Shown here: one piece after another, positions 11,755 through 24,594 of the stretch | Position numbering within the stretch: position 1 is the stretch's first letter | How the letters are laid out: the number at the start of each line of letters is the position of its first letter | Assembly: GCA_007922305.1 (NCBI GenBank) | Contig: ML677374.1 | Span: 15,066,729 to 15,130,728 of the forward strand | Reading direction: 5' to 3' | Length of the DNA: 64,000 bases | Source of the DNA: Dermatemys mawii | Taxonomy: Eukaryota; Chordata; Testudines; Dermatemydidae | The notes under the pieces: generated by a model | Told to the model about the DNA's origin: nothing | Database searches by the model: none | Seen by the model: only the letters and a program-made list of their open reading frames with translations | Position numbers and translations under genes: made by a program

Positions 11755-12130
11755 CAGCGGCGTATCATCGCCTAGGCTGACTAGGCCTAGGGCGGAAAAT
11801 GTTGCAGGGATGGCACATTTATAATAGCCATAGGTGCCGATGGGTGCTTGTGTCCCCCCACCCCCATCCCAACTCTGCCCCTATTCCAACCCCTTCCCCA
11901 AATCCCCAACCCCGCCTCCTTCCCGGGCGCACTGCGTTTCCCCTCTTTTCCCCCTCTCTCCCAGGCTTGCTGGGAGGGAGGGGGTAGAAGCGGAGCAGTG
12001 GCGCACTCAGGGGAGAAGGCGGAAAGGAGGTGAGCTGGGGTGGGTACGCGGGGAGTAACCCTTGAAAGGGGCAGAGTTCAGATGGGGCTGGGGGCAGCAA
12101 TTATTTTAGATTAATTAAATCATTAATCTG
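11755..12130. repeat. GC-rich repeat block
   Basis: This is a compositionally distinct GC- and CpG-rich block with long C-rich then G-rich runs ('cccccacccccatcccaact', 'gctgggagggagggggtaga'). Overlapping open frames here (60-93 residues, proline- and glycine-rich) are products of base composition. It resembles a GC-rich interspersed repeat seen next to CR1 remnants in turtle genomes, but I cannot name the family. Confidence 0.45.
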
Positions 12131-12474
12131 CCACTGGGTGCATGATACGTTGCTGAACAGTGCTGGGAATACTGGGTAGGCTAGCGTTGTTGATGAAATT
12201 GGAGAATTGGGCAGAAATCCATAAAATTAAGTTTCAATCAAGGACACATATCCAGTAGTTCAGAGGAAAGAATAATCAAATGTACAGGTCTAGCATGGAG
12301 GGTAACTAGCAAGACAGCAAAACTGCAGGGAAGTGATGGGATTTAGGGAGGACGATTCGGGGGGGAGGGAGGGCGGGAAATGATACAGGTGCTTGATTCA
12401 GCAAACATTTACTGCCAGGTATAGTGCTCACCACTGATTAGCCAATGGGGGTGCTCAGGGTAGTTAACAATTTA

Positions 12475-12554
12475 AGGCCTGATGTTTCAGAGCAACAGTT
12501 CCTACAGACTTCCACTGGAGTTGTTAGCTCTCAACATCTCTGAAAATCAGGCCT
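12475..12554. repeat. Palindromic MITE-like repeat ('aggcctgat...atcaggcct')
   Basis: The arms are AGGCCTGATGTTTCAGAG (12475-12492) and CTCTGAAAATCAGGCCT (12538-12554), which are reverse complements apart from a one-base indel and its neighbour. The whole unit is about 80 bp. This type of palindrome is common in sauropsid genomes. A more diverged relative is at about 59168-59255. Confidence 0.7.
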
Positions 12555-12559
12555 GATTG

Positions 12560-14700
12560 GTGTTTGCAGAATAGGGTCCTAGAATTTTAAATAGTATAGG
12601 AGGGGGATGTGTATGAGAGGAATTCTTTTTAATGAAAATGCTGTTGATATAGATCTCTTAATAACTAAGAGTCTGCACCTAGTTCATGCATTTCATAACT
12701 CTGTGCTCAAAAGGAGCAATAGCACAAACTGGCTTTCTTAGAAATTGTTTTGTACTTGGTAGTCATGAATGGTTTAACTGTTGGTTTGCAAGAGGCAGGT
12801 AAGAAAGAGGAACAGGCTCATTGTGACTGTTCCCATAATATGATCTAGAGTACCAGAGTAATAAACACCTCTAATTCCAAGACAAGCATAAGTATTATAG
12901 GACAGCATTGCTATAGGTATGTCAAAAAGGGTATTAATTGACTAGTTTAGTAGCATCCTTAAGTTTTCTAAAACCCCAACAATATCTGGAAAAACTTGAT
13001 TGGTGAACTTTTCCTGGACATCAAGTGCAATAGTGAGGTTTGGTTGCAAATAATAATATTCAAAGGACTTCAACAATGTGAAGGAGAACAAAAGGGGAAG
13101 GGCAGGGATAAGAAGTGTCTTCTTAGGTTCCCCAGCTGTATGAGCAAGAAATAGCTTAAAGAAGAGCTCTGAAATCTCCGGGGATGAAGTGCTTTGATGT
13201 CCAGGTGTATGGTAAAAATTTGTTCTGGCGCTCCTAGAGTTTGTGTCTAGCCTGATCTCCTGACTTGTCTCTCTCTTGGATAAAACATCCGAATACTCCA
13301 AATATTCAGGTTTGCTTTTTCATTCTGAGCCCAGCAGGCATACAGCAATGAGTTTACAGGGCTTTCCAAGTGAGCCCAAAGGGACTTGTTGGCTAGAGCT
13401 TGGACTCCTGGCAAGCAACTTACTCCAGCTCTTTTCTGTTATAAACTCAGGTTTCAATCCCTGGCCTCTTATAGATAATGAGCACTGCTGCATGTCTTTG
13501 GCTGATCTGCTGCTGGAAAAGCACAGATGTTTCAAGACGCGTAACAAGGGGCGCAGCATATCCGAAAGGCAGGATCAAGGTCAGACTACAGATGCAGCAG
13601 CTGCTACATATGCAGCTCTATCTTGATCAGCAAACACTATAAATTTTTTTTCATTGGTTGCAAATGTCCCCAAGCGAGGAATGCTAGAGCCACTAATGCC
13701 TGTGAAAATAACCTTTTTTTTTCTGATTTCCTAAAGCCTTCAAATGCTACCCATGGGTAATGCCTCTAATGCGACCAAATCCAATGGCAGAGTATTACAG
13801 TAGGTTTTGTCCTCACTGAGTACTTGTGAGGTGGGATGGAATGGCTAGAAAACCGTAGCCTGTATGGAGATTTGCACTGTGGATCTGAGACATTTAGTAC
13901 AAGCTTCCTCTATTGGGGACTGTGCAATGTGTTGTGCTCTTTTCTGGTGGCTGATTCATGAGGAGAATAAGAGCCTAGGATTGCTATCTGCTAATGTGCT
14001 CCTACTCTACCTGGAGGGGTAGAAGTCTGTGCTTTAGGAATAAAGGTCCTGGGTTTTCTTCTCCTTGATCACTTGCGGAGGGGGTTGTTTCATGCGACTC
14101 CTGATACTGCGATAGCTTTAGCATTTGGAGCGATGTCCAACTATATTGCTGCAGGGCTTCCAGCTGTTGCTATAAAATACTGTAGCTCTGTAAATAAGGG
14201 GAAGAACTCATCCTTCAACCAGTTTATTGATCACTTCAAACTTGTACAAACCACCTCAAACTATTAAGCGAACAGTGGGTATTCCGGTAATCGCTGTACT
14301 CCATCATGGCCATCCAATTCTATTGTCTGCTGAACAAATCTCCCAAGATAACTTGCCAAAGCTTGCTTTCAACTTTCTCCTTCCATCTTGGAAAAATACA
14401 AGAGAAAACTTAAATAAGCAGTCCTTTCCAATACACCTAACCTTCAGGATGGGAGGGAGAGAATTGATGTTGGCTTATAAATATGCTTTATAAGTATGCT
14501 TTTCACTTGTGTTGCAATATTAGGAATCGAATAGCAAGACAACAGTTAATTAGCCACAAAGGAAAATAAGCTGTACTCGGTATCATGTGACTAGCTCAAA
14601 TTCTCTTCCAGCACAGTGTAGATGTACAAAGGCGGCTTTCTTGCTGTGTGTTTCTTAATTAGGAAGACCTGCTTTTCTAGATAGTGATACCAACCACATG
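12560..14700. other. Intronic stretch, little recognised
   Basis: No exon or RNA gene was recognised. Two overlapping open frames near 12942-13301 (minus, 119 residues) and 13276-13626 (plus, 116 residues) have no recognisable domain and look like chance. Confidence 0.45.
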
Positions 14701-14714
14701 TGTAGCATTTTTAT

Positions 14715-14882
14715 CCATAGAACTTAGTGATTTACAAAGGATCATATGTATCATTATCCATTTTATATTTATGGAGAAACTGAATCAATTTAAATGGCTT
14801 GTTTAAAATCACATGATGAGCCAGTGGTAGAATCTGAATTAAAACCCATGTCTTCCATTACCTACTTCCATGTTCTACCCAC
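14715..14882 (-). repeat. MIR-type SINE, antisense
   Basis: The run 'cattatccattttatattta', 'ggagaaactgaatcaattta', 'aaatcacatgatgagccagt' and 'ggtagaatctgaattaaaac' followed by 'ccatgtcttcc' is the reverse complement of a MIR core and tRNA-derived head. The orientation is clear and the ends are approximate. Confidence 0.75.
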
Positions 14883-15179
14883 TGAACAAAGGGGAAAGCT
14901 TTGCAACATGAAATAGTTACAGGAAACTTAGTAGTTTATTGGAGTTGTAGCAGTGCAATTATTTAAAAATAAAGATATCAAGTTTTAGGATAGTAATTTG
15001 GTTGTCATAGGTACAACAGACCAAAAGTTTGCCGTCCTCTTCACAATTGTGAATCTCTGGGGAGAGATGGAAAGATGCATTTTTAAAGTACGACAAAAAC
15101 CTGGTAGTACCTCCCCTATCCTCACACTCTGGTGGCTACAGCAGAGTAAATAATTGGAGTTTTCTGTCTTTTTTTATCT

Positions 15180-15440
15180 TTTTTAATTGAATGGGAAAAT
15201 CAGAAAAGAAATTAAACCAAAACAGAATTTTTGTTGATTTTTCTTGCCAAAATGAAAAACTAAAAAGAATTTGGGGGGAGGAGAGGGGATTTGAATTAAA
15301 CATTCAACCCAGCTTCTGAAATTAAATGTTCCACTTAATATTTTCCAAAAATATTCCTCATTTTTATTTGGTTGAAAGGATTTACTGAATTTGACCCTAA
15401 CCTGCATTTTTGACTAATTTACTGTTTGATTGAAACATTT
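15180..15440. repeat. AT-rich degenerate repeat ('tttttcnaaaatg' vocabulary)
   Basis: The segment is dense in words such as 'gaatttttgttgatttttct', 'tgccaaaatgaaaaac' and 'ttttccaaaaatattcctca'. Similar vocabulary occurs near 33165-33440, 40355-40450 and 58225-58340. This may be one very old interspersed family, but low complexity could produce the same impression. Confidence 0.3.
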
Positions 15441-16224
15441 CTCCCAGCTCAAGTGATGGCTGCATAGGTTTTTGGGGTTGTGTTGGGGTTTTTTTATTGA
15501 CATGGTTTTGCACCTCCTTGACTTTCACTTTTAAATGTTGGGTTTAAGTAGGCCTCAAAACACAGCAGAAACTCGCTGGTTTCACCTGCCTTTACAAATG
15601 AAACTCTGTGAAATTAAACCTGAGCTGACATTCAACCCAATTTCTGCCTCAGGTCACTAGATGCTGGGATGGTTTGTAAACCTTAGTGACCCTTTGGCCA
15701 AACCCAGGCTGAGTTTGGAGTTTGCAACAAAACCTGATGTCAGGAAAGCTTCACAAGGCTTCAGTTTTTACTGGCAACATTACACTGAGCTTTACCTAAA
15801 GCAATGTTGGGATGCCAGCGTGGAATGATTATTGTGCCATTCAGTTAATAACTTGTTCACTCACTTGGGGCCTGATACTAGCATCCTACTGACTTATATA
15901 GGTGCTGATGACCTGGGCTCTTATAGCATCCCTTTCTGCAGTACCACTCATGGGTATTTCATAGACAGGGAACTGAAACAGAGAGAATCTATCTAGGCAT
16001 TTATGCAGAGCTCATTCCTATGGTATCTGAGGATCAAGTCTGTTGAACTTGTTTCTCTGAGACCACTGATTCCCTGTTCCTGATTCCTTTCCTCTCGTGC
16101 TTATATCACATGTGATGTGCTATTCATCATAAGGGAGTCAGCAGAGGTTCTTCTGGGCTCACGATATGACCATTTGGACCAGATTGGAAGGATTGGGTCC
16201 AAAGACTACAGAAGACTTAAAGGA

Positions 16225-16400
16225 AGGGAAGGCTCAGTGATTAGAACTCATGAGACTATGGTTCAGTTCCTTGCTTTGCCACAGACTTTCCTGTGTGATC
16301 TTGGGCAAGTCACTAAGCTTCTCTGTGCCTCAGTCTCCCATGTGTAAAATGGGGCTATCGCAGGGGTGTTATGAGGATAAATACATTTAGAGTACGAGCT
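16225..16400 (+). repeat. MIR-type SINE
   Basis: A well-preserved copy. The head reads 'ctcagtgattagaactcatg' and 'gttcagttccttgctttgcc', the core 'tgtgtgatcttgggcaagtc' and 'tctctgtgcctcagtctccc', and the tail 'tgtaaaatggggctatcgca' and 'gtgttatgaggataaata'. The head is tRNA-derived and the core matches MIR. Confidence 0.88.
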
Positions 16401-16457
16401 TCCATTACTCTAGTATATTAGAGAGTCCATGCGTCACACAGCTGCCAGTCTTCTATT

Positions 16458-16540
16458 TGCTGTTTGTACAATAGCCAGCACAATGGACCCCTGCTCCTGA
16501 CAGGGGCCTCTGAATGCTACTATAATGTAAATAATCACTG
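16458..16540 (+). repeat. Amniote repeat tail, copy
   Basis: The text 'tgtttgtacaatagccagca' followed by 'caatggacccctgctcctga' and 'ctactataatgtaaataatc' is the same family as 10641-10746. It lies directly after the SINE at 16225-16400, so it may form the distal tail of that insertion. Confidence 0.65.
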
Positions 16541-16544
16541 AACT

Positions 16545-19200
16545 TCTCCTTATGTATACTAAGGGGAGAGGAGAATTAGGCCCTGTGTGCGTGTGTTTAT
16601 ATACACATGTGCTTTAGAAATAATGGACATTGAGAACAAAACTCCAATTCAGATGTCACGTTAGTGAATCCTCAGTTCTCTCTAGGAATCTCTTGAACCG
16701 ATGAGCCCTTCCTCCTTTGAGCTTTGCTTCCAGCTGAAGCATTGTGGTTGGCTGTCAGGGATGCTGTGTCCTTGTCTAGAATGCCTAGTTTAAAAACAGG
16801 GTTTTAACACACAATTGAGCTCTTCCTCTATTATTATGTATAAATTCCACTTCATCAGCGCAATGAGACACTCCAGGGCAATTATCATAACCCCTCATGA
16901 TTAAACTCACTTGGCCATCAGCCTTTATCACTGCGGGGTTCATTTCTCTTGTAATAGTGGCTGGTGCATGTTTAAATATATTTTATGGATCCAGAATTCA
17001 TGTCGCAGAACTTACAACTCAATAGCCAGAAGACTCTAATATTAATTGATGTCCCACCTGAGACCCAGGCCCTTATTACGCTGTGTGATGGGATAACTGG
17101 TTTATCATATGGACATGCTGCAGGATCCCCGTGTCCCTAGCTATCAGTCTCCATGCACACGCACAGTAGATATTTAGGTTGCCTTTGCGTGTCTGGCAGT
17201 CCTTCACTGTTTAATACGAACCATACCAAATAAAGGTGCCTGAGAATTGAAGATTATCTATGGTATTCATCACTTTTTGTAAGTGGTGTTGGTTTAACAT
17301 TGGCTTTTAGCATTTGTTAGGCCTTGTCTCCTTGACAGAGAACAACAGACTAAAACGATTACCCAGAACAGCTGCTTACGGAAGGGGCTGAGGATATTCC
17401 CTTCTCTTTCCCCCCGCCCCTCTTTGCTGACCTGAACCATGGTAACTATAAGTTCTGGTTTTTGTAAACTTACCACAAAACACAAGGCATACCTTAAAAT
17501 GATGTCATGTCTAGACACTTGATTCAGGTATAAATTATAGAGACAAAGCTGCTTGTTCAGTGGTTAAACGGTATTAAAAAAAAAAATTAACCAGATATTT
17601 GTGTGTGTCTAGTATTCCCTCTTGAGTCTGCATTTCTTTGTCTCTTACTGGGAGAGTTCTCTGACAGCCTCTTAATTTTTGGGATGCTGGATGGGCTTTT
17701 CCCCCCCATTTTTTATTTCCTATGTCTGACTCGCTGTATCTCTAGGGAAGGAGCATTGTCTTCTGGGTCGAGGAGGGGGCTTGCAGGGAAGACTTCCATT
17801 CTGGACTCAGCTGGAGTCACGCAGTGGGTGACGTATGGCCATGTTTTCACACGTTGGCCTGTAATTTTGGATGACTGTTTCGGGGGGACTCATCTTGAGA
17901 CGTCCATGGGGCTTATTTTCAGAGATGCTGAGGACAAGCAGCTCCCAGAGACCTCACTAGGAGTTTGCATCTTGGGGATAAGAGTGAGTCAGTCCCTGCT
18001 TACTACAGAGGTCAACAGTCCAATTCTTTACGAGATTCTACAAGGCTGCCCTGCACAGGAATAATCAAGGACAGTCCCCACACCACTGACCGGGTTGTGC
18101 TTGGTGACCAAAGTCTTACAAAACTGAAAGGATGCAGGTGTTGCCAAGAAGAGAACCTGCAGCTCCCACAAACTTTAGGTAAACAGCTTAAAATCCTTCC
18201 TTCTGTTCTCTCTTACTTGGAAATAACTCTCATGTAGGAAATACATCCCTACATATTCAAGAGGAACTGGGCTTAGTTTACACTTTATGCCTACACTTCC
18301 ACAGCACTTGCTGATTGATTGAAATTAAACCCAAAGCACATGGAAGTCACAGGTTTACCTACACAATGTAATCTCTGTATAAAAGTTTCAAGCCATGAAA
18401 CGGACAGCAGAGATGGAAAAGGCCTGTTGAATTATCTAGCACATCCCCTGGGTACCAGTGCAAGACTGTTTGTTTTCTACAGCATATCTTCTTGTGTTTT
18501 GGCCATTCTCACTAGGAAGTCTCAAGACCAGGATTCTGGGAGACTATTCTACTGCTTTACCTGCTATTCAGCCTTATTGTTGGCCTTAATAACTTTATCC
18601 CACCACTCCTACGCTTGTACCTTTGTACCACCCTGGAGAATTCCTTCCTTCTCAGTGCTTGTAGGCTGTTGTTATTACTTTCATTTCCCAGCGCCCAGTT
18701 CTAGCATCTTTGTTCACATGGAGAAGTACCTTATAAATAGTCCTACTGAAATCGAGTGGTAAGGCATTATTCAATGCAAGTGTATGCAAGTCTGGCCCTT
18801 AGCCAAGCTCTGCAACTCTTTTAAACTTTCCTCCTATTTTAGTCTCTCTAGCGTGGTTTCGTTTTACTCTGGATTACTTCCACTTGTCTGTTGTTCTGGT
18901 AACTAGGTGCCCAGATCTGATTTGCTGTCCTCCAAGTGAGATTACCCACGCCATACAGAGGGACTGTGACCAGGGTGTTTCTCCGTATGTAGCCCACATT
19001 TAGTCTGGTACTCATGGCTGCCACATTTCGCAAGCTCCTGTGTGAACGTGCTCTCTAGTATTGTCCCCAGGGCGCTCTCAGCACTAACAGTTATCTGTTG
19101 TTTTGGATGTTTTCCCTCAGCGACATCGGCGTTGGTCATTTTTTCCTGGCCCCTCTACTGCTGTAACCTCTTCCCCTCCAGCATCACCACATAGGGCAGA
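16545..19200. other. Intronic stretch, two open frames without domains
   Basis: No exon or repeat was recognised with confidence. Plus-strand open frames at 17603-18064 (153 residues) and 18319-18762 (147 residues) are among the longest in the window. They show no signal for a known family, and the first lacks splice sites or codon bias I can defend. Confidence 0.45.
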
Positions 19201-19221
19201 ATTGAACCCAGATTCTGAGAG

Positions 19222-19797
19222 TTATACCTGCAACCCCATTGGACTCTCCTGTGCTTGCAGTACATAATGTACAGTGCGGATTGCCATCCGCAGAAAACCT
19301 GCGCCGGGAAATTGTCCCCTACACTTTCCAGAAACTTCCTGGATTGTATTGCTTTCCCAGCAGATATTGGGGTGACTGAAGTCCCCCATGAGAACCAGGG
19401 CCTGTGATCTAGTAACTTCCGTTAGTTGCCAGAAGAAAGCCTTGTCCACCTCATCCTCCTGGTCTGGTGGTCTGTAGCAGACTCCCACCACAACATCACC
19501 CTTGTTGCTCACACTTCTAAACTTAATCCAGAGACACTCAGGTTTTTCTGTAGTTTCATACTGGAGTGCTGAGCAGTTATACTGCTCTCTTACATACTAC
19601 ACAACTCCCCCATCTTTTCTGCCCTGCCTGTCCTTCCTGAACAGTCTATATCCATCCACGACAGTACTCCAGTCATGTGAGCTATCCCACCAAGTCTCTG
19701 GTGTTCCAATTACATTGTAATTCCTTGACTGTGTCAGGACTTCCAGGGTGGGGAATGGATTCTGTGGGTCCTGTTGAAGTGGGGTCAGAAACACCAT
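19222..19797 (-). pseudogene. CR1-type LINE ORF2, endonuclease domain remnant
   Basis: This is a decayed piece of the APE-type endonuclease of a CR1 non-LTR retrotransposon. Two minus-strand open frames cover it. The upstream one (19597-19797) carries YNVIGTPETWWDSSHDW and GYRLFRKDRQGRKDGG. The downstream one (19222-19512) carries VVVGVCYRPPDQED, LVLMGDFSHPNICW and ESNT. ETWW, YRPP and GDF.H are family landmarks. The GTPETWW and GDFSHP spellings show substitutions at usually conserved positions, and a break separates the two frames. The reverse transcriptase half is not visible at lower coordinates, so the copy is truncated. It cannot be active. Confidence 0.9.
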
Positions 19798-19799
19798 TC

Positions 19800-21040
19800 A
19801 CAGCCCCCTCTCTCAGATTGACGGCCCTGAGGGAGGATGTGCTGGACCTCTAGTTGAGATGCCTCCAAGACACAAGTTGAGGGTGGTATTTGCAAAAGAT
19901 GGCTCTCTGCTATCAATCTGCCACCTCTTTTATTCATCCCCCAACACCGCCAGTGGGAATGCGGCCTTAATGCTGCCCAGTTAATTGGCATGAATCCTGC
20001 CCTGGAGGGCCCATTTTCCAGACCTATTCCTTGATCTCTGTGCCTTCTCCATCCTCTGCCTCTCAAGGAAGGCTGCCAACAAAGGTCAGCTTAGTCCTGG
20101 TTCTTGGGATGTGACCTGTCTGCTAGTTGGAACTGTATTGAGAGCACTAATACAACAGGCCACCAAACAGCCAGCCTGTAACTTTCTGGCACTGCCCATA
20201 GAAGCCTCATTCGGACCAGTGACCTAAATCTCAGTGTTTTTGTATCCCGTTACCAATCGCAGGCCAAAATCAACCAGCCCCAAAGTAGTGCAGTAATGTA
20301 GAAAGCTGCTTCTGACCTTAGGCTGTTGCATGCTATTCCTCTCTCTGTATGTTAGAGCTCATCTGCTTCCAATCCATACTGAGTAACTTATTCTGTCAGC
20401 ACCCTAAGGCATTCATGGACATCGAGGGAATGGAAACTAGAAGTACAAAAAAATGAAAATCAAAACCGGAGACCATGCAGCGACTATGTCCCAAATACCA
20501 GATTCTGTTTTGCCCCAGATTCTGCAGCATGTAACATTTCAATGGCGGGGAGTGGGATGGAAAAGGCATCACTATCCCTGTGGAAAATATGCAGACCAGA
20601 CCCTTTGAGTCAGAAGGCAAATGGTGGAGATGGTCCAGAAAGTCTATTAAAATAGAATATTAGCTGTTCTATTTGTAAAGCTCACGCCACCAGACTCTCT
20701 GGACACCAGTTATTACTCAGTGTCTGTATTTATTAATGGAAACATCCCTATAGGAAGAAAAGTTTGGGATGCCGCAAAGTTAGCCATTTGTTGCTTCTAT
20801 TGCAGTCAGGCATAGAGACCTCAGCCAACTCCAGTCTCTGGTTGGGCTAGACACTATATGAACTAATACGTCCTATGTAGTATGTAGACTTAGTAGATAA
20901 TAGCACCTACTCCTGGATAGTCTATTGGGTCACTTAAAAAGAAGAAAAATCCCAATATTCAATGTTGAATTCACTGCAGGCAAGCAGTGTTTTGTGTAGG
21001 TAGCGGTGTAACTTTTGCCATGTATCTACGGTAGGTCTTA
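19800..21040. other. Intronic stretch, nothing firm
   Basis: Immediately beyond the CR1 remnant lies a moderately GC-rich block (19800-20090) with a 93-residue minus-strand frame. It could be the CR1 upstream region or unrelated. The rest shows no recognisable feature. Confidence 0.4.
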
Positions 21041-21042
21041 CA

Positions 21043-21127
21043 CACAAGCTCTCTTGGTCAGGGACCATCATGTACTATGTCTGTGTACAACCTAGCACAG
21101 TGGAACCGTGATCTGATTACGATCTAA
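21043..21127 (+). repeat. Amniote repeat tail, copy
   Basis: The order 'cacaagctctcttggtcagg', 'gaccatcatgtactatgtct' and 'tgtacaacctagcacagtgg' matches the family at 10641, extended upstream by the 'aagctct...caggga' part. Confidence 0.65.
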
Positions 21128-21129
21128 AC

Positions 21130-24100
21130 ATTTTCGAGATGGGCCCATGATTAGTTGTACAACAACATATCACTGCTAGTAGGACCTGCCTCACGTGTTT
21201 CCTGCCTCAGCTGCTTATATCAATAAATAAAGCTGTGAAGTCTGTACAAACAGATCAAATTCTGTGCAACTTCCATGGGGCCAAAATGGTGCTTTCAGTC
21301 CCAGCTCTTCAATAAATTTGGAAGCAAATGTCATTTATTGAATCCACTGTCACCGTCTTCCTTCTAAAGCACAAGCAAATATACCTTAGGGAACAATCTT
21401 GCATTAAGCCTGGAGCTTGGATCAAATGTTTCCTAATCTTCTCATCTTGTCACCTTCCCTCTCTCACCACCTTCCTGTTTTGCTTCTGTTTTTTGTTTTC
21501 CTGGATCCATTTTTCTTTCACAGTGCTTAAGGGCTGTTGCCACCTGACTCTCTCCAGAGTCTGTTTGGATGATTTCAGAAAGCTCTGAATGAGCTCTAAT
21601 GAATGACATTTCTTGAGTTGCCCCTTCATCTTTTTGCGAGTAGCCTTCGATAGCTATCAAATTGCAAAGTCAACAATGGAATGATGCTCCCAGTTGTTCA
21701 GTGGCTCTACCCATAATCCCTCTCTCTAGTTGTTCCTTGTGGGAAGGAACTGGTAGGTAAATCTCTGGGTTTCCCCTATTCCCTTCCTCAGTCCCATCTT
21801 TAGTGCTTTCTGCAGCTGCCTTGCCTGGAGGACTTTATGTAAATACAAGGAACTGTACTGGCTGCACCAATGGCTCCTGAGAATGAATCCGATACCTTTG
21901 CAGCTACTAGGCTACACTTCAGCTCTTAGAGTCTGCCATTCTTGCCATGTATCCTACAACTGGTTGCCCAGCTGCAGCCGAGAGGCTAAAGGGCAGAACT
22001 CACTTGGTCCACTATAGAGAGGAGTTTGGCAACATACCAGCTGCTTGGCGTTTGAGGGTTTCTGGTAAATCCCAGCTGTGTAGCTGTGAGTGCTAAGGGA
22101 CCGCGCTGCCAGGCTTGTAGTGATCCGACAGGCAAGAGCATGGACCGAAGCCCTAAGAGGGTGAACTCTTTGCTGTCGTGAGTCACTCTGGTTCCCTGGG
22201 AGAATCCTTTTCCTAAGCTTGGCAGCCTTGTTGGTCTGGAATGGGGGTTACAGTGACAGAATTACTGTCTGCAACAGCATGGCAGTTGTTTTAGATTAGT
22301 GTACAAATGGACATTGGTGTAATACATCTGTTGTTAATCCACAACTTGGTTCAGGAGAAACGGCAACACATCATTTATTAGCCATGTCAATCCTATAACG
22401 TCCTTTCTTTTGCTTCGATTCTCTTCTCTTTTCTATCTGAGGGTTTAATGGGTTCCACCATGTCTTTTATTTCACTGTAGACCACGTTTCCTCTTGTCTA
22501 GCATAGCAGGACATACTGGGTTCCAGGATGTAACTTATGCCCTTTTGGAATCGAACACTGGACTATTAATTCTAAACCTTCCTGACAGTTCAGTGAGCCT
22601 GTTGTCTTGCTCTGCTCTATGGTCCCTCGTCACTAAATACGTATATCGCTTCCACTCTGCCAGTTAGATCCGAGAAATCAGGGAGACCTAGTGGCTCATT
22701 GCTTCTTGACACCACTAGTGAGACAGGCTGCACTGATTACCCACTTAGTTTATCTGGGAAAGGTAAGTCTTAGCCTGGCTCGAGGGCCCCGTCTTGCCTG
22801 CCAGAGGATTTACTGGGAAAGGGATCATAATGCATGGGAAAGGGATCATAATACTCTCCTTTATTGGGTGAGGAGTGGAGACGACACTGACAATGGGAGA
22901 ACCAAGGAAGTGGTTGGGGGTGAGTGGAACAGGGCATCTGTCACTGGAGAAAAACCAAACAACCTCTCCCCCAAACTTTAACTCAAGAAGATCCACTTTG
23001 CCTTCAGTCATGGCCTTGCTAGGCAGAACTATACAGTTAACAGGAGCTTGGTTAGAATGGTGAGGAGGGCCACATGAGCACTGAGTGAGAGCAGCAGCAA
23101 ATGCATTACTCCAAAGTGGTGTACTGAAAACTGTTAAAATTGCAAGCTACCATGTCAAATTCTCAGGTGGTTCCTAGTCCTGCATGCAGGCAGGGGAGCT
23201 CTGTTGGGAAGCATGCAGTCTGCAAAGTGCCAGCCTGTAGCAAGTTGCCCCTCACTGCCTTAGGGAGCAGCCTGCTTTGTCTCTCTCTGGTTTTGGTTCT
23301 TGTGTATTAGGGTTCTGGATCGTAAGAAAGAAACAGTATTACATTGCAACCTTCCAGGAAGATAAATGCAAAATATTCTAACTTCTCTTGTGTATGCTGT
23401 GAACATAACACTAAATGTGCTGAGTTTATTGCAGAAACTGACAGACAGCAACCATTGTCTGCAGCTCCCTGAGCAATCATTTCAAGAACGCTACACCTCC
23501 ACTCCCACTGCTGTGGAAACCACCGATTCATTTTTCTACTACTCGATTCATCATGTTCACCCTTTGGATGCTCTGGCATAAATTCATACTTAGACTTTGA
23601 AGTCCTCCAATGAAACATCACATTCTGATACTTCTTTTTTTAAAAAAAATTATTTCTTTCATCCCAAGATCTCCAAGGGAGACAGGAAGGTGAATTTACC
23701 CCACACTGTCCCCCTAAGCCTTTCCCTGCTGCTCCAGACATGTCTGGGTTCTGATCTTTGAGAGATGCTAAGAATATCCATTCAGTTCTTTGGTCTATCT
23801 GAACTTTTACATACTCCTTTTTAAAAGTTTAATTTTAAGTAGACAAAAAATCTTTTGGTGGAGTTTGTGAAGTGGTTGCTAACAGTAACAAAAATCTTAG
23901 ACCAGAGGGAATAGTGATGATAAAAGTGTGACTCAGGGCAGCCTGCTAACTCAGACGGGTGAGTTATTAGGTTTGATATCATGTATTCCCCGCTCCCTCT
24001 CTCCCCTGGTGTTCAGCTGTCTCCTGCTGGTAGCCTGTGGTCCTGTGAAAGAAAGTCTAGTTAAATTCAATACCATGTCATGCCATTAGCACACTGGTCT

Positions 24101-24340
24101 CCTGCACCGGGACCTCTGTTCACAGGCCTCCAAAGAACTGAATATGAAAACCTATATAGGCAAGCTGTTCTAGTAATGAAAAGCACGTAGAAAGGAATAG
24201 TACTATTTGGTGATGGGTAAAAAGAGAGCTGATAGAAGTGTGTATAAAACTGCACATCTAGAGGATGTCAGTCAAGTACACCTAATTACCCTGTCTCACC
24301 ATACTGGCCCGTTGGGATGATTGTTTGCATTTCAGTAGCA
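21130..24340. other. Intronic stretch, nothing recognised apart from a 21-bp tandem duplication
   Basis: No exon or interspersed repeat was recognised. The open frames are short and without domains. The only structure noted is the tandem duplication at 22814-22855. Confidence 0.4.
22814..22855. repeat. 21-bp tandem duplication
   Basis: Two adjacent units start with TGGGAAAGGGATCATAAT and differ only in the last three bases (GCA versus ACT). The pattern indicates a local replication-slippage duplication. Confidence 0.9.
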
Positions 24341-24349
24341 CAGAGCAGA

Positions 24350-24440
24350 CTTAGTCATGGACTTAGGGCCCCATCGTGTTAGGTGCTGTACAAACAGACT
24401 AAAAAGATGGTCCATGCCCCAAAGAGCTTACAATCTGCTC
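24350..24440 (-). repeat. Amniote repeat tail, antisense copy
   Basis: The text 'gtgttaggtgctgtacaaac', 'gatggtccatgccccaaaga' and 'gagcttacaatctgctcg' is the reverse complement of the family at 21043 and 59731. Confidence 0.75.
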
Positions 24441-24594
24441 GCTGAAATTAAAAGTTCGCCAGTGTAAAACTGCTATAAGGAAATAGTTTTGTATCTAAAT
24501 AATTAGCCTGTGGGACTTCCTGTCTCAAGATGCTGTTGCGGCCAAGAGCTTTGTGGGATTCAAGAGGACTAAACATTTACATGGTGCACCTTGG

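Noticed and set aside
11799..12100. Cluster of overlapping proline- and glycine-rich open frames on both strands
   Set aside because: All come from a GC-rich repeat; low stop density from base composition, with no collagen Gly-X-Y periodicity.
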